Counted from the first letter of the stretch, positions 11,411 to 22,931 are shown. The stretch is 64,000 bases of DNA from Ochotona curzoniae (GCF_017591425.1 NW_024465655.1:1673501-1737500), one strand, 5' to 3'. The notes: a model not told the origin generated them from the sequence alone. Numbers and translations: made by a program.

Positions 11411-12564
11411 GGAGTCTGTATTTTTCATGGTACAGTGCTTCGCAGGACACAGTTGGGGCTTCTGTTAGCGAGGAAAATGGTGGAGTTGGCCCAGACATAG
11501 GAAATAGGCAGTGTCTGGCCAAACATCTCTTGAACAAGAATATGTTTCAAAAATGATGAATAAACATGTATTTGGTGTAGCTCACAGGTACTATTTTCTC
11601 CCATATGAAGAAAGTAAGGGCGACACGGGCACTGCTCTGAGGGTGAGATTATTAGAAGGAAGATTACCAAAGGAATAGAGTACCAAACACTCTCTTTTTC
11701 ACACAGTTGCTTAAAGTTGGCCTTGCCTCCAGTGCAGGATTCTGGTCCTTGGCATTAGTGCCAATTGTGGCTGGGTGATTTTTTTTAATGTTGGGGTGAC
11801 TTTTTGATATACAATGGCTGCACACTGAAGGATGCTGCTTCTGAAGCCAGCCCTGCAATTGTGCTAACCCAAAACCACCCCGTCAACATTGACAGACTGT
11901 TCCCTATTGAGAACCACAACCCTAATTGGCTCTGCAGAATATGTCTCCTGGCAGAACCAGCTTCATTTCTTGGTTTTGAAACGAGCAGCATGAGCTCCAC
12001 CTGCTTTTCCAGGCTCCTTGTATCCAAAAGCCAACATCCAAAGGGCGGAACTCAAGGTAGCCCCAGCAGGCGAGGTCCATTGTAGCCTCTTTAGATTGAA
12101 CAGAGACAAATATTCCACATGGAATGGCCATTTCAGATGGAAGTGTGTCCCATACAATCCTGCATAGGAGTAGTGTGTCCATGTATTCACCAGCTTTTAC
12201 TGCAGATTTCATGGTACATCACACAATCCAGCAAATATTACTGCTCCTATCACCTGATATGCTGACATGGAATCAGTGACCTTACACTAACCTCAAACTC
12301 CAGATGGTGCTAAGCAGAGTCACCAGGCACTCACTCAGGTTGCAACCCTCATTCCTGCACCTTCAGATCTCAGAAGCACAGAGGCCCTTTTCGTTCCTTT
12401 GGGAAGTGATCCCTGCTTACCGCAGCCATGTATTTAAGCAGCTGTATCTTGCTGCCTGTTCTTTGTATCTGGGGACACAGAGAGAATGTGCCCAAAGCAT
12501 GGGGCAGGATTGTGAGCAGAGAAACCCAGATCAGCTCCAAGCTCTGCCAGGTCCCACTGCAGGC
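11411..12564. other. unique sequence, nothing recognised
   Basis: About 1.15 kb without named repeats. Several overlapping 60-170-codon frames exist on both strands, none with a recognisable domain. Confidence 0.4.
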
Positions 12565-12581
12565 GGGGGGGGGGGGGGGGG
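12565..12581. repeat. G17 homopolymer
   Basis: Seventeen consecutive G residues followed by 'aaggagtgggg'. Long G runs are uncommon and can form intramolecular G-quadruplexes. Length may also reflect sequencing or assembly error. Confidence 0.9.
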
Positions 12582-12889
12582 AAGGAGTGGGGAGGCTCTC
12601 CCTCTTCAGGCAAAAGCACTGAAATTCATGTACAAACATTCAAAAAGTGTTTCTGAAACAGTGTCCCAGGATCATGAAGGACACCACGACAGCGTGCCGT
12701 ACCTTCACACAAGGCAGAGAACTGACTTACATGGGGACATTAGCATGCCAACACTGGAGAAACACTGCATTAAAGGAGTCTATTGCATTTGGTTTAAACT
12801 GCAGCTTCCAAAAAGTATTTGAGTGAGAGTCTTTTGCTGGCATGATAACTATTACCAGAATACACTTCGATGTTTACTAAAGAGGCAGG
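12582..12889. other. unique sequence
   Basis: Nothing recognised. A 172-codon frame (12304-12822) spans the G run and is treated as chance. Confidence 0.4.
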
Positions 12890-12998
12890 TGACCCAGCAA
12901 TGTGCAGACACTTGACAAATATTTATGGTGCACATGCACGCTGAGCCAAGTACTTGGGCTAGAAATGTCTTTCATTTTCCTTTATAATTCTACTTGGT
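12890..12998. mobile_element. possible MIR/L2 remnant
   Basis: 'caaatatttatggtgcaca' and 'gagccaagtacttgggctag' resemble 'aatatttattgagcacc' and 'gtgccaggcactgtgctagg', shared by MIR and L2 copies. Short and weak. Confidence 0.4.
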
Positions 12999-12999
12999 T

Positions 13000-13325
13000 T
13001 TAATTTATTTATTTATTTGAAAGCCAGAGAGAAGAGGATATGGAGAGGGAGGGGGTAGGGAGCTATGGCACTCACTGATTCACTCCCCCAACACCTGCAA
13101 CATTCAGGCCTTAGCCAGGAGCCTGGAACTCAAGCCAGGCATCTATACACGTGGCAGGAATGCAGGTGCTGGAGCCAGCAGCAGCAGCACTGCTCCACCA
13201 GGCTGCGCATCACCAGGAAGCCGAACGGAAGCAGAGCCAGGATTTGATCCTAGATACTCCAAGACACAGTGAGAGAATCACCAGCAACCTCTCAAATGCC
13301 GTGCCAAATGCCTGTCCCACTTCTG
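13000..13325 (-). mobile_element. CSINE, old subtype, antisense
   Basis: 'aatttatttatttatttgaaag' tail, 'ctgattcactccccca', 'gccaggagcctggaactc', 'caggaagccgaac', 'gcagagccaggatttgatcc' and a decayed head. Carries a CAG-rich patch at 13177-13191. Confidence 0.88.
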
Positions 13326-13394
13326 TGACTCCTGAGATAGTCGTAAATATTTAATGAGCTCTAGCTATTTGTTCAGCGCGTGACTGCACCAGGA

Positions 13395-13500
13395 AAAGCC
13401 ACATGAGGGCAAGGATGATGTCTTTTATTCACTATTGTATGATCGGCTCTGAATAGTTCTTGGCCCATTGTAGATTTCAATTAACATTAGCTGAACAAAT
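13395..13500 (+). mobile_element. L2 LINE 3' end
   Basis: 'cacatgagggcaaggatgatg', 'tattcactattgtatgatcgg' and 'tcttggcccattgtagattt' match the L2 3' terminus ('gagggcagggactgtgtc', 'gttcactgctgtatccc', 'cctggcacatagtaggtgc'). Confidence 0.65.
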
Positions 13501-13705
13501 AGAGAAGAACAATACACAGTCTTTTTCCAGTGAGACTTTCTTGTTGACTACCATGATTCTCATGAGACTGCTGGCAGACCTGTGAGAAGGACTGTAGAAG
13601 CCAGGTGTCTGTTCCCTATGCCTAGAAATGATGGGAAGGATCAGACAATCGTGATCCACACGCCACGTTTGGGGTGGAGATAAAGGCCCTGAGCCCTTGG
13701 GATAG

Positions 13706-13976
13706 ACACACACACACACATACACAGAGACACACACAGACACACATACACATACGGACACACATACACACATGTACAGACACACATACACAGACACACA
13801 GACACATAAATACACATATACACACAGACACACAGGTAGACACACACATACACACAGAGACACAGACATACATACTCACACATACACACAGACACATACA
13901 GACACACACAGACACAAATACACATAGATACACACATATACACATACTCACACACAGACACACACACACACACACC
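13706..13976. repeat. CA-derived minisatellite
   Basis: About 270 bp of interrupted CA repeats in which GACA and TACA variants recur, giving an irregular 8-12-bp higher-order period ('acacagac', 'acatacac'). It opens long Cys/Val and His/Thr frames on both strands, which are artefacts. Confidence 0.95.
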
Positions 13977-14477
13977 CTATCCACTCTGATTCAATTTCTT
14001 TCTCAAACTCTTGGGTTTCTTTGTCCATCAAGACCAGCTGGCCTAAGCCTTGTATACCAAGAGGAATCCTACAAGCTGGATGCTCCCCAGAGGATAAGGA
14101 ATCCTTCTTGTAAAGGACAAAGACTGAAGTTGATTTATAACAACCCCCAAAGCTCCTGGCGTGTGTTGGTGTGAAGCCGGGGAAGTAGGCAGCTCCTCCA
14201 CTTCCTGTGGCTTTTATCTCCCCGCTCAGAGCCATAGCCTGAACTCCCACGGAGAACTCTACATCTAGCCCTCCTTTGGTCTCCGTAACTCATTACTCTT
14301 CACACATTGCCCTCCGAGGGGTTCTGGAAGGGGATTTCTGAAGTGCATGGAGAGAGCAAACAGCCATTGTAGTCCAAGGTAATGTTTTGGCTTTCTGTAG
14401 TCAGTCTCACCTTCCGACACTGCCCCTCCTGTAGAGGACAGAGACGGATCATCTGTCTGGGAAAGCCTTTCCGAACC

Positions 14478-14479
<2 letters not shown>
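13977..14479. other. unique sequence between CA arrays
   Basis: No gene or repeat recognised. Bounded by the minisatellite and a (CA) array about 500 bp apart. Confidence 0.45.

Positions 14480-14523
<44 letters not shown>
14480..14523. repeat. (CA)n microsatellite
   Basis: Pure CA array of about 44 bp. Confidence 0.98.
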
Positions 14524-14528
<5 letters not shown>

Positions 14529-14756
14529 TTTTACTTACATGGAGTTCTTTAAAAGCTGATGGCTCCATTTCTGTGCAATGCTTTGAATACAGAAGCTAAG
14601 TCTACAACCATGCCTCACACTAACCATCTTGGAGGTACAGGAATTGGAGCTCACTTGGCATGGCAAGTGGCTTGCAATATAGACAGACCCAGCAAGGGAC
14701 TTTACAGGACTCCGGATGTTGTTTTACACTGAGTTGTAGTACAGGTACATGACTTC

Positions 14757-14809
14757 TGTGTGTGTGTGTGTGTGTGTGCGCGCGCGCGCACGCACGCGTG
14801 TGCGCATGC
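14757..14809. repeat. alternating TG/CG tract, Z-DNA candidate
   Basis: Fifty-three consecutive bases alternate pyrimidine and purine without a break: a TG array passes into a CG core, then 'cacgcacgcgtgtgcgcatgc'. CG alternation is the strongest Z-forming sequence known, and the CpG block is well preserved here despite mammalian CpG decay. Confidence 0.95.
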
Positions 14810-15585
14810 CTTCATGCAAATCCCCATTCGTGACTTTACTGAAACATGATGGATCGTCTCCTTACTCTGCTGTCTAGGTCCTAATGACCAAAGAGCTCCC
14901 GTCTTTGGAAAGGACTTGTCCTTGTTCTTTATTTATAGCTGCTCCTTTCTTACACATGTCCCTGCCCCCCCCAACACACACCCCAAAATAGCAAAACCTA
15001 TTTGAAGCCACTTCTAAAAGCCAACCATCATGCCAAAACATGGCAGTTTATCAGTCACCTAATAGCCCACTTAAGAGTTTGAAATAGGCCTTTAATGGAA
15101 ACTAGAAATATTTTGTTTTCTTTGGTCTAGTTAGTCCCTATGACCGCCCTTTTTCAGTTAGATAGGAAAAGAATCACAGCTGTCGCAGGTGGATTCTTCT
15201 TTGCCTTTCTGTTGCAGGTGAAAGCTTTGTCAGCCTTCAGGCCTTAGAAGGCTCCGTCTCTGGAAATGGACAGCAGGCTAGACGGGGCTGACCCTCTCCC
15301 CAGGTCCCATGGGTCACTACAGCACAGTGGCCTTCCTCCAGACAGAACAGATTGACTGAGGACTATTGAAGAGTTCCTCTTGCTGCTGTTCAGGTTGAAT
15401 CCTGTGCTGCTGACCTTCTCTCCTGGGCGCATCCCCAGTGGCGAGACCAGCCTAGACAGTGAGCCCAAGCTCTCCTCTCCTGGAAGTTCCCTGGGAAGCA
15501 TGTGGTCTGAGCAAATGCCAGTCTTCAGGGTATTTTAGAAGGACCCCGTTTGAGCCCACAAAGCATTTAAAAGGGAGAACAAATC
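14810..15585. other. unique sequence, no gene recognised
   Basis: Contains an 85-codon minus-strand frame (15244-15501) without a known domain. 'ctttctgttgcaggtgaaag' near 15207 looks like a splice acceptor, but no conserved exon follows. Confidence 0.4.
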
Positions 15586-16130
15586 TTCTGTCATTTTTTT
15601 TCGGTTTTAAATGTCATTGATTGTGCTTTTAGATTAGTTCCTGCCGTTCTTGCCTTGGGTTTAATTTGCTTTTTCTCTTCTAAATTCCTAAGGTAGGAGT
15701 TGGACAATTTGGTAACTTTCTTTTTTGTCTAATATACGCACTTATGCTATAAATTTCCCTCTAAGTACTGCTTTAACCGTATCTCATAAAATTATAGCAG
15801 GTTTGATGTTATTTCTCTCCAGTAGGAACATTTTTAATTTCCTTGAGCATTTTCTCTTTGAGTCCTGGGTGATTTCAAGATACATTACTTAATTTCCAGA
15901 CATTTATAGATTTTCCAAGATACCATCCTATTATTGATTTCCAGTTCTACTTTGTTATGCTGAGAGAATGTACTTTGTGTGGGTTTCTAGGTTTGTTTGT
16001 TTGTTTTGTTTTTTTTGGTTTTTTAAAACTTTATTATTTTATGGCCCAGAATATAGCTTATAGTGAGGAATGGTATGCATACACTTGAAAAGAATGCATA
16101 TTCTGTTGTTGCTGTAGTGGCCAATTTCTC
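15586..16130 (-). mobile_element. L1 ORF2 internal fragment, antisense
   Basis: Matches the complement of the L1 ORF2 endonuclease-to-linker region. Plus-strand landmarks are 'gctataaatttccctctaag', 'taatttccagacatttatag', 'tattgatttccagttctac', 'ttttatggcccagaatat' and 'cttgaaaagaatgcatattctg'. Heavily mutated and incapable of coding. It lacks the 3' end of L1, so it is an internal piece or part of a rearranged copy. Confidence 0.87.
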
Positions 16131-17199
16131 CTTTCATTTCCTATTACTGAATACATTATTATGTACTTAATAATGATGAGAATGAGTACATTATTGAATA
16201 CTTGCCAGCACTGAGTACACGAGAGTGTAGGATTTGGGCTTTCATCATGGCTTGGTGCTCTCCCTTCTCCACCTGTAATGGGCTGACAGTGTTGGCTGTT
16301 TCCTCCTGGCCCACAGCATTTCCCAAGTACAGTCTCTTCTCCAGCCGTGATGCAGAGGAAGCGTCTGGGTGACCAGCCAAGCCTTTCTTTTGATGGCATT
16401 GCACCCCTCTCCCAGACTGCCCTCCCAGAAGTGCCGTGCCCTAGCCTTTCTGTGAGTGCCCTAGGGAGCTGGTGGAAAAGAGCTGTGTGCTTCCGTTAAG
16501 TCTGTGGTCCCCAGGACTCTTTACACAGTCTCATTAGCCTATGCTTGACCAATTGGTTCATGATTTGTTTATCTGACCCGTGCTTATTCTTGGTTGCCCA
16601 TCCATATGAATTCCAGTCTCGGAAGTGTGGATACGCCATCTCTCCTTGCAGCCACCTGTTGGAGGGGTTAGTTCCTCTGTGGCCTCAGCTTTCTGATCAA
16701 GTTATAAAGGTACAGTGCTGTGGCTTTTTTTATTGTTTTGCAGAGATGAATAAGCTCTAGACAGATTACTTCTCAGCTTTATACAGCCTAGCAGAGAGTT
16801 CCCTGCTCTCAGTACTGAAGCCAGAAACTTCTGAAGGGAGTTAAGGAAGAAAGGGCAACAGTTATGGCTAACATGACGATGCTCCGTTTAGCCTTCTCTT
16901 CCCTCTTGGAAAGAGGCTGAATTGGATAGCACTAATTTCTCTTACGGCAAAAATAACGGGTAGAACCAGGAAGGCTAGATAATACCTGGATAAAATGAAA
17001 TGAAATGAAAATTGTGTTGGAACTCTTAAAAGGATTCAAAAGTGGAAGTGACTAATGAATAGTACACATTTTGTCTTCTTCGAATTCCTGGACCCAACCA
17101 TCAGCCAGTGGGAGTGGAGGCTCAATCCGCTCCCCCTCTGGGAGAAGACCTTGAGACAGGTCAAGAGTGAAAGATGAACCATTGCTTTCTCCTGTCATT
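16131..17199. other. unique sequence
   Basis: Begins with an AT-rich patch that repeats 'gtacattattgaatac'-like words (16150-16200). The remainder is unrecognised, with no supported exon. Confidence 0.4.
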
Positions 17200-17545
17200 T
17201 ACTGCTCTTAGAATGGAGCGTCTACCTCTTGCATGCTAGTATTCATCGCCATCACCAGCTCGCTTTGACCCTGACACCATTTTATAGGCTTAATAATAAT
17301 AAATCTATGTCCTGAAATAGTTTTACAGATTATAGCAATCAATCAAAATTCAGGGAGCCCAACACCATTAATGTCAGCAGCCATGATGCGGCACTCCGGG
17401 CATCCATCTAACTCAACCATTACTACGGAAAACGCTACACGAGAGCCTGCGGGTAGAAGGAGCGGACAGGGGCATAAATTGTAATTCTGTTTTTATCAGC
17501 CATCAGGGGATGATTTTCTTGGGGAGTCTTTGCCTTCTCCTGGTA
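17200..17545. promoter_or_regulatory. candidate conserved non-coding element
   Basis: Repeat-free and dense in homeodomain and TALE-like words: 'aataataataaatc', 'agcaatcaatcaaaattc', 'accattaatgtcagc', 'cataaattgtaattc', 'tttttatcagcc'. Several CpGs survive outside a CpG island. This texture resembles vertebrate developmental enhancers, but no alignment was possible here. Confidence 0.3.
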
Positions 17546-17834
17546 GGAAATGAAGCTTAGGACTTGCTTGTATTCCAAATTAGAAGTCAAGTCATGAAAA
17601 TTTTGCTCACCCTAGAAGTATTAGCTCAGAAATGCAGTCTCTTTTGAAACTCCCCAGTGGCCTAAGTCAAGCTGCTGCACTTTGCCTCTTTATGGAGATG
17701 ACCCCAACTTCCCACACATTCCTGTTGTGCAAACAAATCCTAAAGCTGAGGATGTGCAAGCCACCTGGAGACCCAAAACCATCCATTTTGGCCACTCGTA
17801 GGAGTTCATCACCAAAACCTTAAGGATCTTGTAC

Positions 17835-18100
17835 ATAGCAAACTAAGCTACTGTTTGCAGTGCCAGCATCCTCTATAAGTGCTGGTTCAAGTCCCAGCTA
17901 CTCCACTTGTGAGACAGCTCCCTGCTAATGCAGGTGAGAATGCATTGGAAGATGACCTGATGAAGCTCCTGGCTTCAGCCTGGCCCAGCCCTGGATGTTG
18001 CTATCATTTGCAAATGAACCAGCAAATGGGAGACCTTTCTGTGTCTTTCCCTGCTCTCTCTGTAACTTGGCCTTTCAAATAAAATAAGCCATCTTTAAAC
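17835..18100 (+). mobile_element. CSINE, sense
   Basis: 'gtgccagcatcctctataag', 'gttcaagtcccagctactcc' (B-box region), 'gctccctgctaatgcaggtg', 'tggcttcagcctggcccagcc', ending 'ggcctttcaaataaaataag'. The first part of the tRNA-like head is decayed. Confidence 0.9.
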
Positions 18101-18234
18101 AATCAGACAAAAACCTATGGGAGCCTGGGCATGGAGGTGAATGCCTTTGGCCAGTTGGATCTTTCTACAACATCTCAATCCTGTTTCTAATAAGACCATG
18201 CATGACATCAGTGAAAGCAACGTGGGTTTCTCAA

Positions 18235-18350
18235 CTGGCAACTGAGTCTTGGTCCTGTCTAAATCATTGCATGATGTTGGCTAAGTCATCCCACCTTTGT
18301 AGATTTTATTTCACCACCTCTAATTTTTAAAACAATGAAACTCTGGCCAG
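18235..18350 (+). mobile_element. probable MIR fragment
   Basis: 'ggtcctgtctaaatcattgc', 'gatgttggctaagtcatccc' and a following T-rich part match the MIR middle ('tgtgaccttgggcaagtcac'). Confidence 0.5.
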
Positions 18351-18372
18351 ATCCAGATGTGGCTTTTGTTTG

Positions 18373-18373
<1 letters not shown>

Positions 18374-18412
<39 letters not shown>
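18374..18412. repeat. (TG)n microsatellite
   Basis: Pure TG array of about 39 bp. Confidence 0.98.
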
Positions 18413-18415
<3 letters not shown>

Positions 18416-19129
18416 AAATAATGACTTAACCATCAGTGAATTTCATGTACAAACCACCATAACATCTTTTGAAAATCAGGAGCACTGATTATCCTGGGCC
18501 ACATTCATCCATAGCTGCAATGACTTTCAATGGGGCTCATCCTTTTTTCTAGAACCTTAAAATCCTCTTCATCCCCACAGTCCTGCTTAGCCCCGTTCAC
18601 ATCACTCATTCCTGTTAAGTGCCTGTCCCCAACAGGCACGGATGCTGGCACCCCCTGGATGAGATGGCTGACACTAGAATAACACTCCACCTTTGCCCAA
18701 TAAAGCAGAACTTATGTTAAAAGACTTAAAATAAAACCTATTAAAATGTAATGGAAAGTTAGAATTGCACATCATCATGGAGTGTGTGCAATCCACATCT
18801 TCCTTCCTTTCGGCAGCAATGGGCTGATAACTAATTTTGAACTCCTCACTTTACAGTAGACAATGAAGAGATCTTTTTTCTGTAGCTTCTTCCATTTTAA
18901 ACTCCTTGCACACATGACAAGCCTAGAGAAACGAGAAAGTTTCATTGAACATTATGTTCTTATGCCGACAGGACTGGGGGTCCTCAGGCCCCCATATATC
19001 TCACTCTGTTTCTAACATTTTCTGTCATGTCCTTGAGTCCGCATCCTCAGAATGGTATCTGGCCTCCTCCGGCAGCTTCCTGTTATTGATAATTCTCTGA
19101 GTATAAGTTTTTGTAAGCTTGAGGATCAG
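18413..19129. other. unique sequence
   Basis: About 700 bp without a recognised repeat or gene. Confidence 0.45.
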
Positions 19130-19375
19130 ACCTAATGCATTTTAATTTCTCTTCAGAGAGGGAGATAGAAATTTTTCACCTGCTGGTTAGCTTCCCAAAT
19201 GCCTGCAAAGCCAAATCCGGGTCTTTCACAGGAGTGGGGAGAACCCGAGTATGTGCATTTCTCAGTGCCTTAGTATCAGAGGTGGAGCAGCCAAGACTGA
19301 AATCAGCACAGTGCTTCAGGATGCAGATACCCAAACCGTGGCTTAACCCACGTCGCCACAACATCTAAGCCTCTT
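19130..19375 (-). mobile_element. CSINE, 3' truncated and decayed, antisense
   Basis: 'ctgctggttagcttcccaaat', 'gccaaatccgggtctttcacag', 'ggagcagccaagactgaaatc' and 'gtggcttaacccacgtcgccac' follow the CSINE from body to head. Confidence 0.82.
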
Positions 19376-20425
19376 CTAAGTTCAGAGCCAAGCAGAATCC
19401 AAAGCCAACCTAAGTGATCACTTAACACTTAGAATTGAGTGCAGCGAGAATGTTCTGTGCAATGGAGCCGGTAAACCCAGGGCTCTGAGTGCCAAGATAG
19501 ATGGGAACAAGTTCTGGGATTCAGTAGCCAAAGATAGAATAACTATAGCGAAGACTGCTGTTGACCCTGGCCTTGCTGGGTTGTTTCACGGCCCTTTGGA
19601 GCTAGGGTGTCTTTCACTAAGCTCCATTCTGCTCATTCGCTTCTCCTCTTTCCAACTTCCTGTCCGACCTCAGCCAGCATGGACTTTCATCAAACAGAAG
19701 CACATGAAGTTACGTCACCTGTTCCCTTCCCCTCTTTGGCCCTCAGACCATGGTCTCAAATGGAACTTAGGACCCCATGTGCCTCTGCCTGTTCAGAGGA
19801 AGATGGATTCCATAGCAGGGGGCGGTGACCTTGACAAGGTCAAGAGATTGAATATGCCCTGAGGTGTTGGGCTGCGCTGCCTATTGGGTTTGTGTCCCAT
19901 TCTTGCTGGCTCTGTTTGGCTGCTGGGTAGGACCAAGGACCAAGGGCTGTATGTGCAGTAAGCTGCTAAAGGAGCCTTTCCATTTTAGTTTAATAGGAAA
20001 ATAAAACCACTCACTTGTGTCTGCAAGAGCTTCTAAGGAAAAAAAAATTCAGGTCATTCTATGGTCCGTGGCTCTTTTATTATGATTGAAATCAAGTTAC
20101 TAGAAACACACATAATAAAATGCTGCCTTGGAGTTCTAAGAAACAGGCAAGAAAGCTGGGTTTTCAGAAGTATCACTGCATATGACTTTCTCAAGACAGC
20201 AGAAACTGGGGGGAAACTTCAGCCTCCAGATGACCAGGAAGAAAGCTAAAGTAGTGAATCTTTCTTTTATGTGAAAGAAAGAAAAATGAATATTATTAAC
20301 AGAGACCCCCTCCTTGTCCTCCCTTAGGGGATGGGTTCTCATCCCCAACTCATCTTTGTCCTTTTAAATGACCCCAACCACTCACTCTTGACCTGGTCTT
20401 GATATCAGGGCCACATGATTTTGCA
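19376..20425. other. unique sequence
   Basis: About 1 kb with no named repeat. A 93-codon plus frame (19581-19862) lacks a domain and is not called. Confidence 0.4.
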
Positions 20426-20429
20426 CCAG

Positions 20430-20580
20430 GGTTTTCCCCTTTACAGGGTGACCTTGGGCAAATAAGTCCTCCTCTAGTATCTGTAAGAATTAAATGAGAT
20501 CATGCTTATAAAGGGCTTCTCACAGTATCTGGCCCAGAGCCAGTGGTCAATAAATCAGAGTGGTGATTAGGATCATTATT
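20430..20580 (+). mobile_element. MIR SINE, sense
   Basis: 'gggtgaccttgggcaaataag', 'aattaaatgagatcatgc', 'agtatctggcccagagccag' and 'tcaataaatcagagtggtg' follow the MIR 3' half in order. Confidence 0.85.
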
Positions 20581-21389
20581 ATGATTGGGCTGGGTCCTCG
20601 GGCCTTAATTATCTCTGGGCCCCACCCCACCAGTGTCTTTCTGCCTTCTGAACAACCTGCTGTCTGTGCCGAGTTTCGTGGCTGGACCGATGCCAGGTTC
20701 GCCTCTGCAAAGTGGGGAGAGAATGGCAGCCTCTTCCTGTCTCCCGTGCTGTGAAGCGATAACCTCTAGGCACCTTGACATTCCTCGAAGCAGAGCCGTA
20801 ATCGAACAATAGGTGCTCCCAGAGCTGGGTACCTGGAGCCTGGGGGGTACGTGGCAGAGTCCAACTTGTCTGAGCCCTTTGGACCACCCAGGTAGGAAAT
20901 TCCAGATCTTTGGGCCCACCCAGCAGTCCACAGCCTCTGCTTGGGAAGCAGGACAGAGTCCTTCTTTGTTGCTGCATGGAAAAGTACTTCCAATGCACAC
21001 AGAGATGCCCTCTAAAACCTCCAGGCACCTGCCAGCCTCCTGATGCATCAGGGGCCTCTGCTGACCAATCAAGGCTGCCCACTGCCCGAGGGTAGGAGAT
21101 GTTTCATGTCCACACACGTTCTCTTATCTCTTGTTATTGTTGAAATTGAATTCCCTGCATGAAAAGTCAAGGCTTTATACAGGTCAGTTTAGATTTGGGG
21201 CTTTCCTTGAAAAAAAAAATATAGTATCTGAAAATACTGGGTTAGCATGGTTCTTTGCAGAAAAGTAGTATGTGTTTAATAGATAACACAGTATTTAATA
21301 TGCAAACAATTACGTGCCTGCCTTACATAGTTTTCTGGCCCCTTCAATATCTGAGTGTGCAAATCCTGACCCGCAGGTTACTCTGTCTT
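20581..21389. other. unique sequence with a 170-codon open frame
   Basis: The minus-strand frame at 20605-21117 is the longest outside repeats in this half. Its translation shows no known domain, signal peptide or membrane segment, and other long frames overlap it. I treat it as chance in GC-richer DNA. Confidence 0.4.
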
Positions 21390-21690
21390 TACCATAAACT
21401 GCAGCATCTGCAACGTGAGATGCAGACATTAAGCCCAGTGGCCAGGATGCTCATGCCCCTCATCAGAGCCCCTCATGCCACTCTATCCTGATTCCAGCTT
21501 CCTGCTAATGCACATCTTGGGAAGGCAACAGTGGCTCAAGGATCTTGGTTTCTGCCACGTAGGTGGGAGGATTGGGTTTCAGCCCTGGTGCAACTCCAGC
21601 TGTTCTCAGCATCTGGGGAGTGAGCTAGCAGATAACAGCCCTGACTCTGTCTCTTACCCTCTCTACTTTTTTCTCTGACTCTCTGGTGGT
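21390..21690 (+). mobile_element. CSINE, sense
   Basis: 'attccagcttcctgctaatgc', 'gggaaggcaacagtggctcaag', 'gccacgtaggtgggagg', 'catctggggagtgagctagcag' and 'gactctgtctcttaccctc'. Head decayed. Confidence 0.85.
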
Positions 21691-21949
21691 TTTTTAAATT
21701 GCTGGGGTAACACAAGGATGAACAAACTCGGGAGGCTAAAGCCAGAGAAATACATACACGCACAAAAATGGCCAAAGAAAAGGTGACTTGTTGTCCTCTT
21801 CACATGGCAAGAAATGGCTTGACCACCTGTGAGTTAGGGAGCGTCTCTCATCTTCTGTGGTTACTGCGCAGCTAAGAATCTGAAAGAACCGATCGATCTG
21901 AGGTCTCTTGCATCTGCTTCCAGATCCAGACTTGGAGCCAGTGCCATGG

Positions 21950-22205
21950 CACTGCAAATTAAGCCTCTACTTGTGATGCCAGCATCCCAGATGGACACCA
22001 GTTCAAGCACTGGCTACCTCAATTCCAATCCAGTCTCCTGCTGGAAAGCAGCAATGAATGACCCAGGTGTGCAGGCCCCTGAATCCACATGAGAGACACA
22101 AAGAAATCTCCAGGTTCCTGTTTTGGGACTGGCCCAGCTCTGGCCCTGGCAGCCACTTGGATGGTGAACCAGCACATGAAAGATCTCTTTCATATGACAC
22201 ACAAA
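21950..22205 (+). mobile_element. CSINE, sense, tail lost
   Basis: 'gatgccagcatcccagatggac', 'gttcaagcactggc', 'ctgctggaaagcagcaatgaatg' and 'atggtgaaccagcacatgaaag'. Ends before the AATAAA-rich tail. Forms an inverted pair with the next copy. Confidence 0.87.
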
Positions 22206-22304
22206 ACACTGAGAGAAGATTTGAGGAGTAATTTATGTCCTGAACTCTAGGCAAGGTCCCTAGTCATAACTGTAATGTACTTCCCACAGAGACTTCACTG
22301 ACTT

Positions 22305-22640
22305 TCTAAAGATTTATTTATTACAAAGAGCATAGTTACAGAGAGAGGAGGGAAAGGCATAAGGGACATATTCTGTCCTCTGGTTCACTCCTAAGATGTG
22401 GTCGCGATGGTCAGTGCTGGGACAGAACAAAGTCAGGAGCCAGGAGCCAGGAGCCTCATCTGGGTGGTTCACATTGATGCAGTGCCCCAAACACTTGGCC
22501 TGACTTGCACTGCTGTTTTCCCAGCCCTCCAGCAGAGAACTGAGTCAGACGTGGAATGGGCAGGGCACAAACCAGCACCCATATGGGATGCTGGTGTCCC
22601 AGGCAGTGACATGGCCAGCTGGACCACACACTGACCCGAG
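22305..22640 (-). mobile_element. CSINE, full length, antisense
   Basis: 'taaagatttatttattac' tail, 'gttacagagagaggaggg', 'ctctggttcactcctaag', 'gtcaggagccagg', 'gcacccatatgggatgctgg' and a head ending near 'gctggaccacacactgaccc'. Confidence 0.93.
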
Positions 22641-22878
22641 ATTTTGCTTTTATGCATATGCTAGATTGTAGGATGTTTTCACAATCCAAATGTGGCCAAA
22701 GAAAATTGCAAGTCAACAGGTAAACCTGACAGTTTCAAATGCAAGAAGATGATTGGGGACAGAATGCCTTTTCAGAAGTATGATACAAATGGTTATCACA
22801 GTCAGAGCCAATCAGAAAACCTGCTGCTGTGGACTAAACAAAGACATATGAATTTCTCTACTGTTTTTACTGTTTCAA

Positions 22879-22930
<52 letters not shown>
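22879..22930. repeat. compound (TG)n(AG)n microsatellite
   Basis: (TG)8 runs straight into about 36 bp of AG repeats. Confidence 0.97.

Positions 22931-22931
<1 letters not shown>

Noticed and set aside
12304..12822. 172-codon plus-strand frame
   Set aside because: Translates the G17 run as poly-Gly and has no domain.
13706..13976. CRISPR-like repetitive array
   Set aside because: Dinucleotide-derived minisatellite in a mammalian genome, without fixed repeats or unique spacers.
13622..14174. Long Cys/Val and His/Thr frames on both strands
   Set aside because: Direct translations of the CA-type minisatellite.
15195..15225. Splice acceptor-like 'ctttctgttgcag'
   Set aside because: No open conserved exon or donor follows; such pyrimidine-AG words are common.
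20605..21117. 170-codon minus-strand frame
   Set aside because: No recognisable domain or splice context; competes with overlapping frames on both strands. Length is expected in GC-richer unique DNA.
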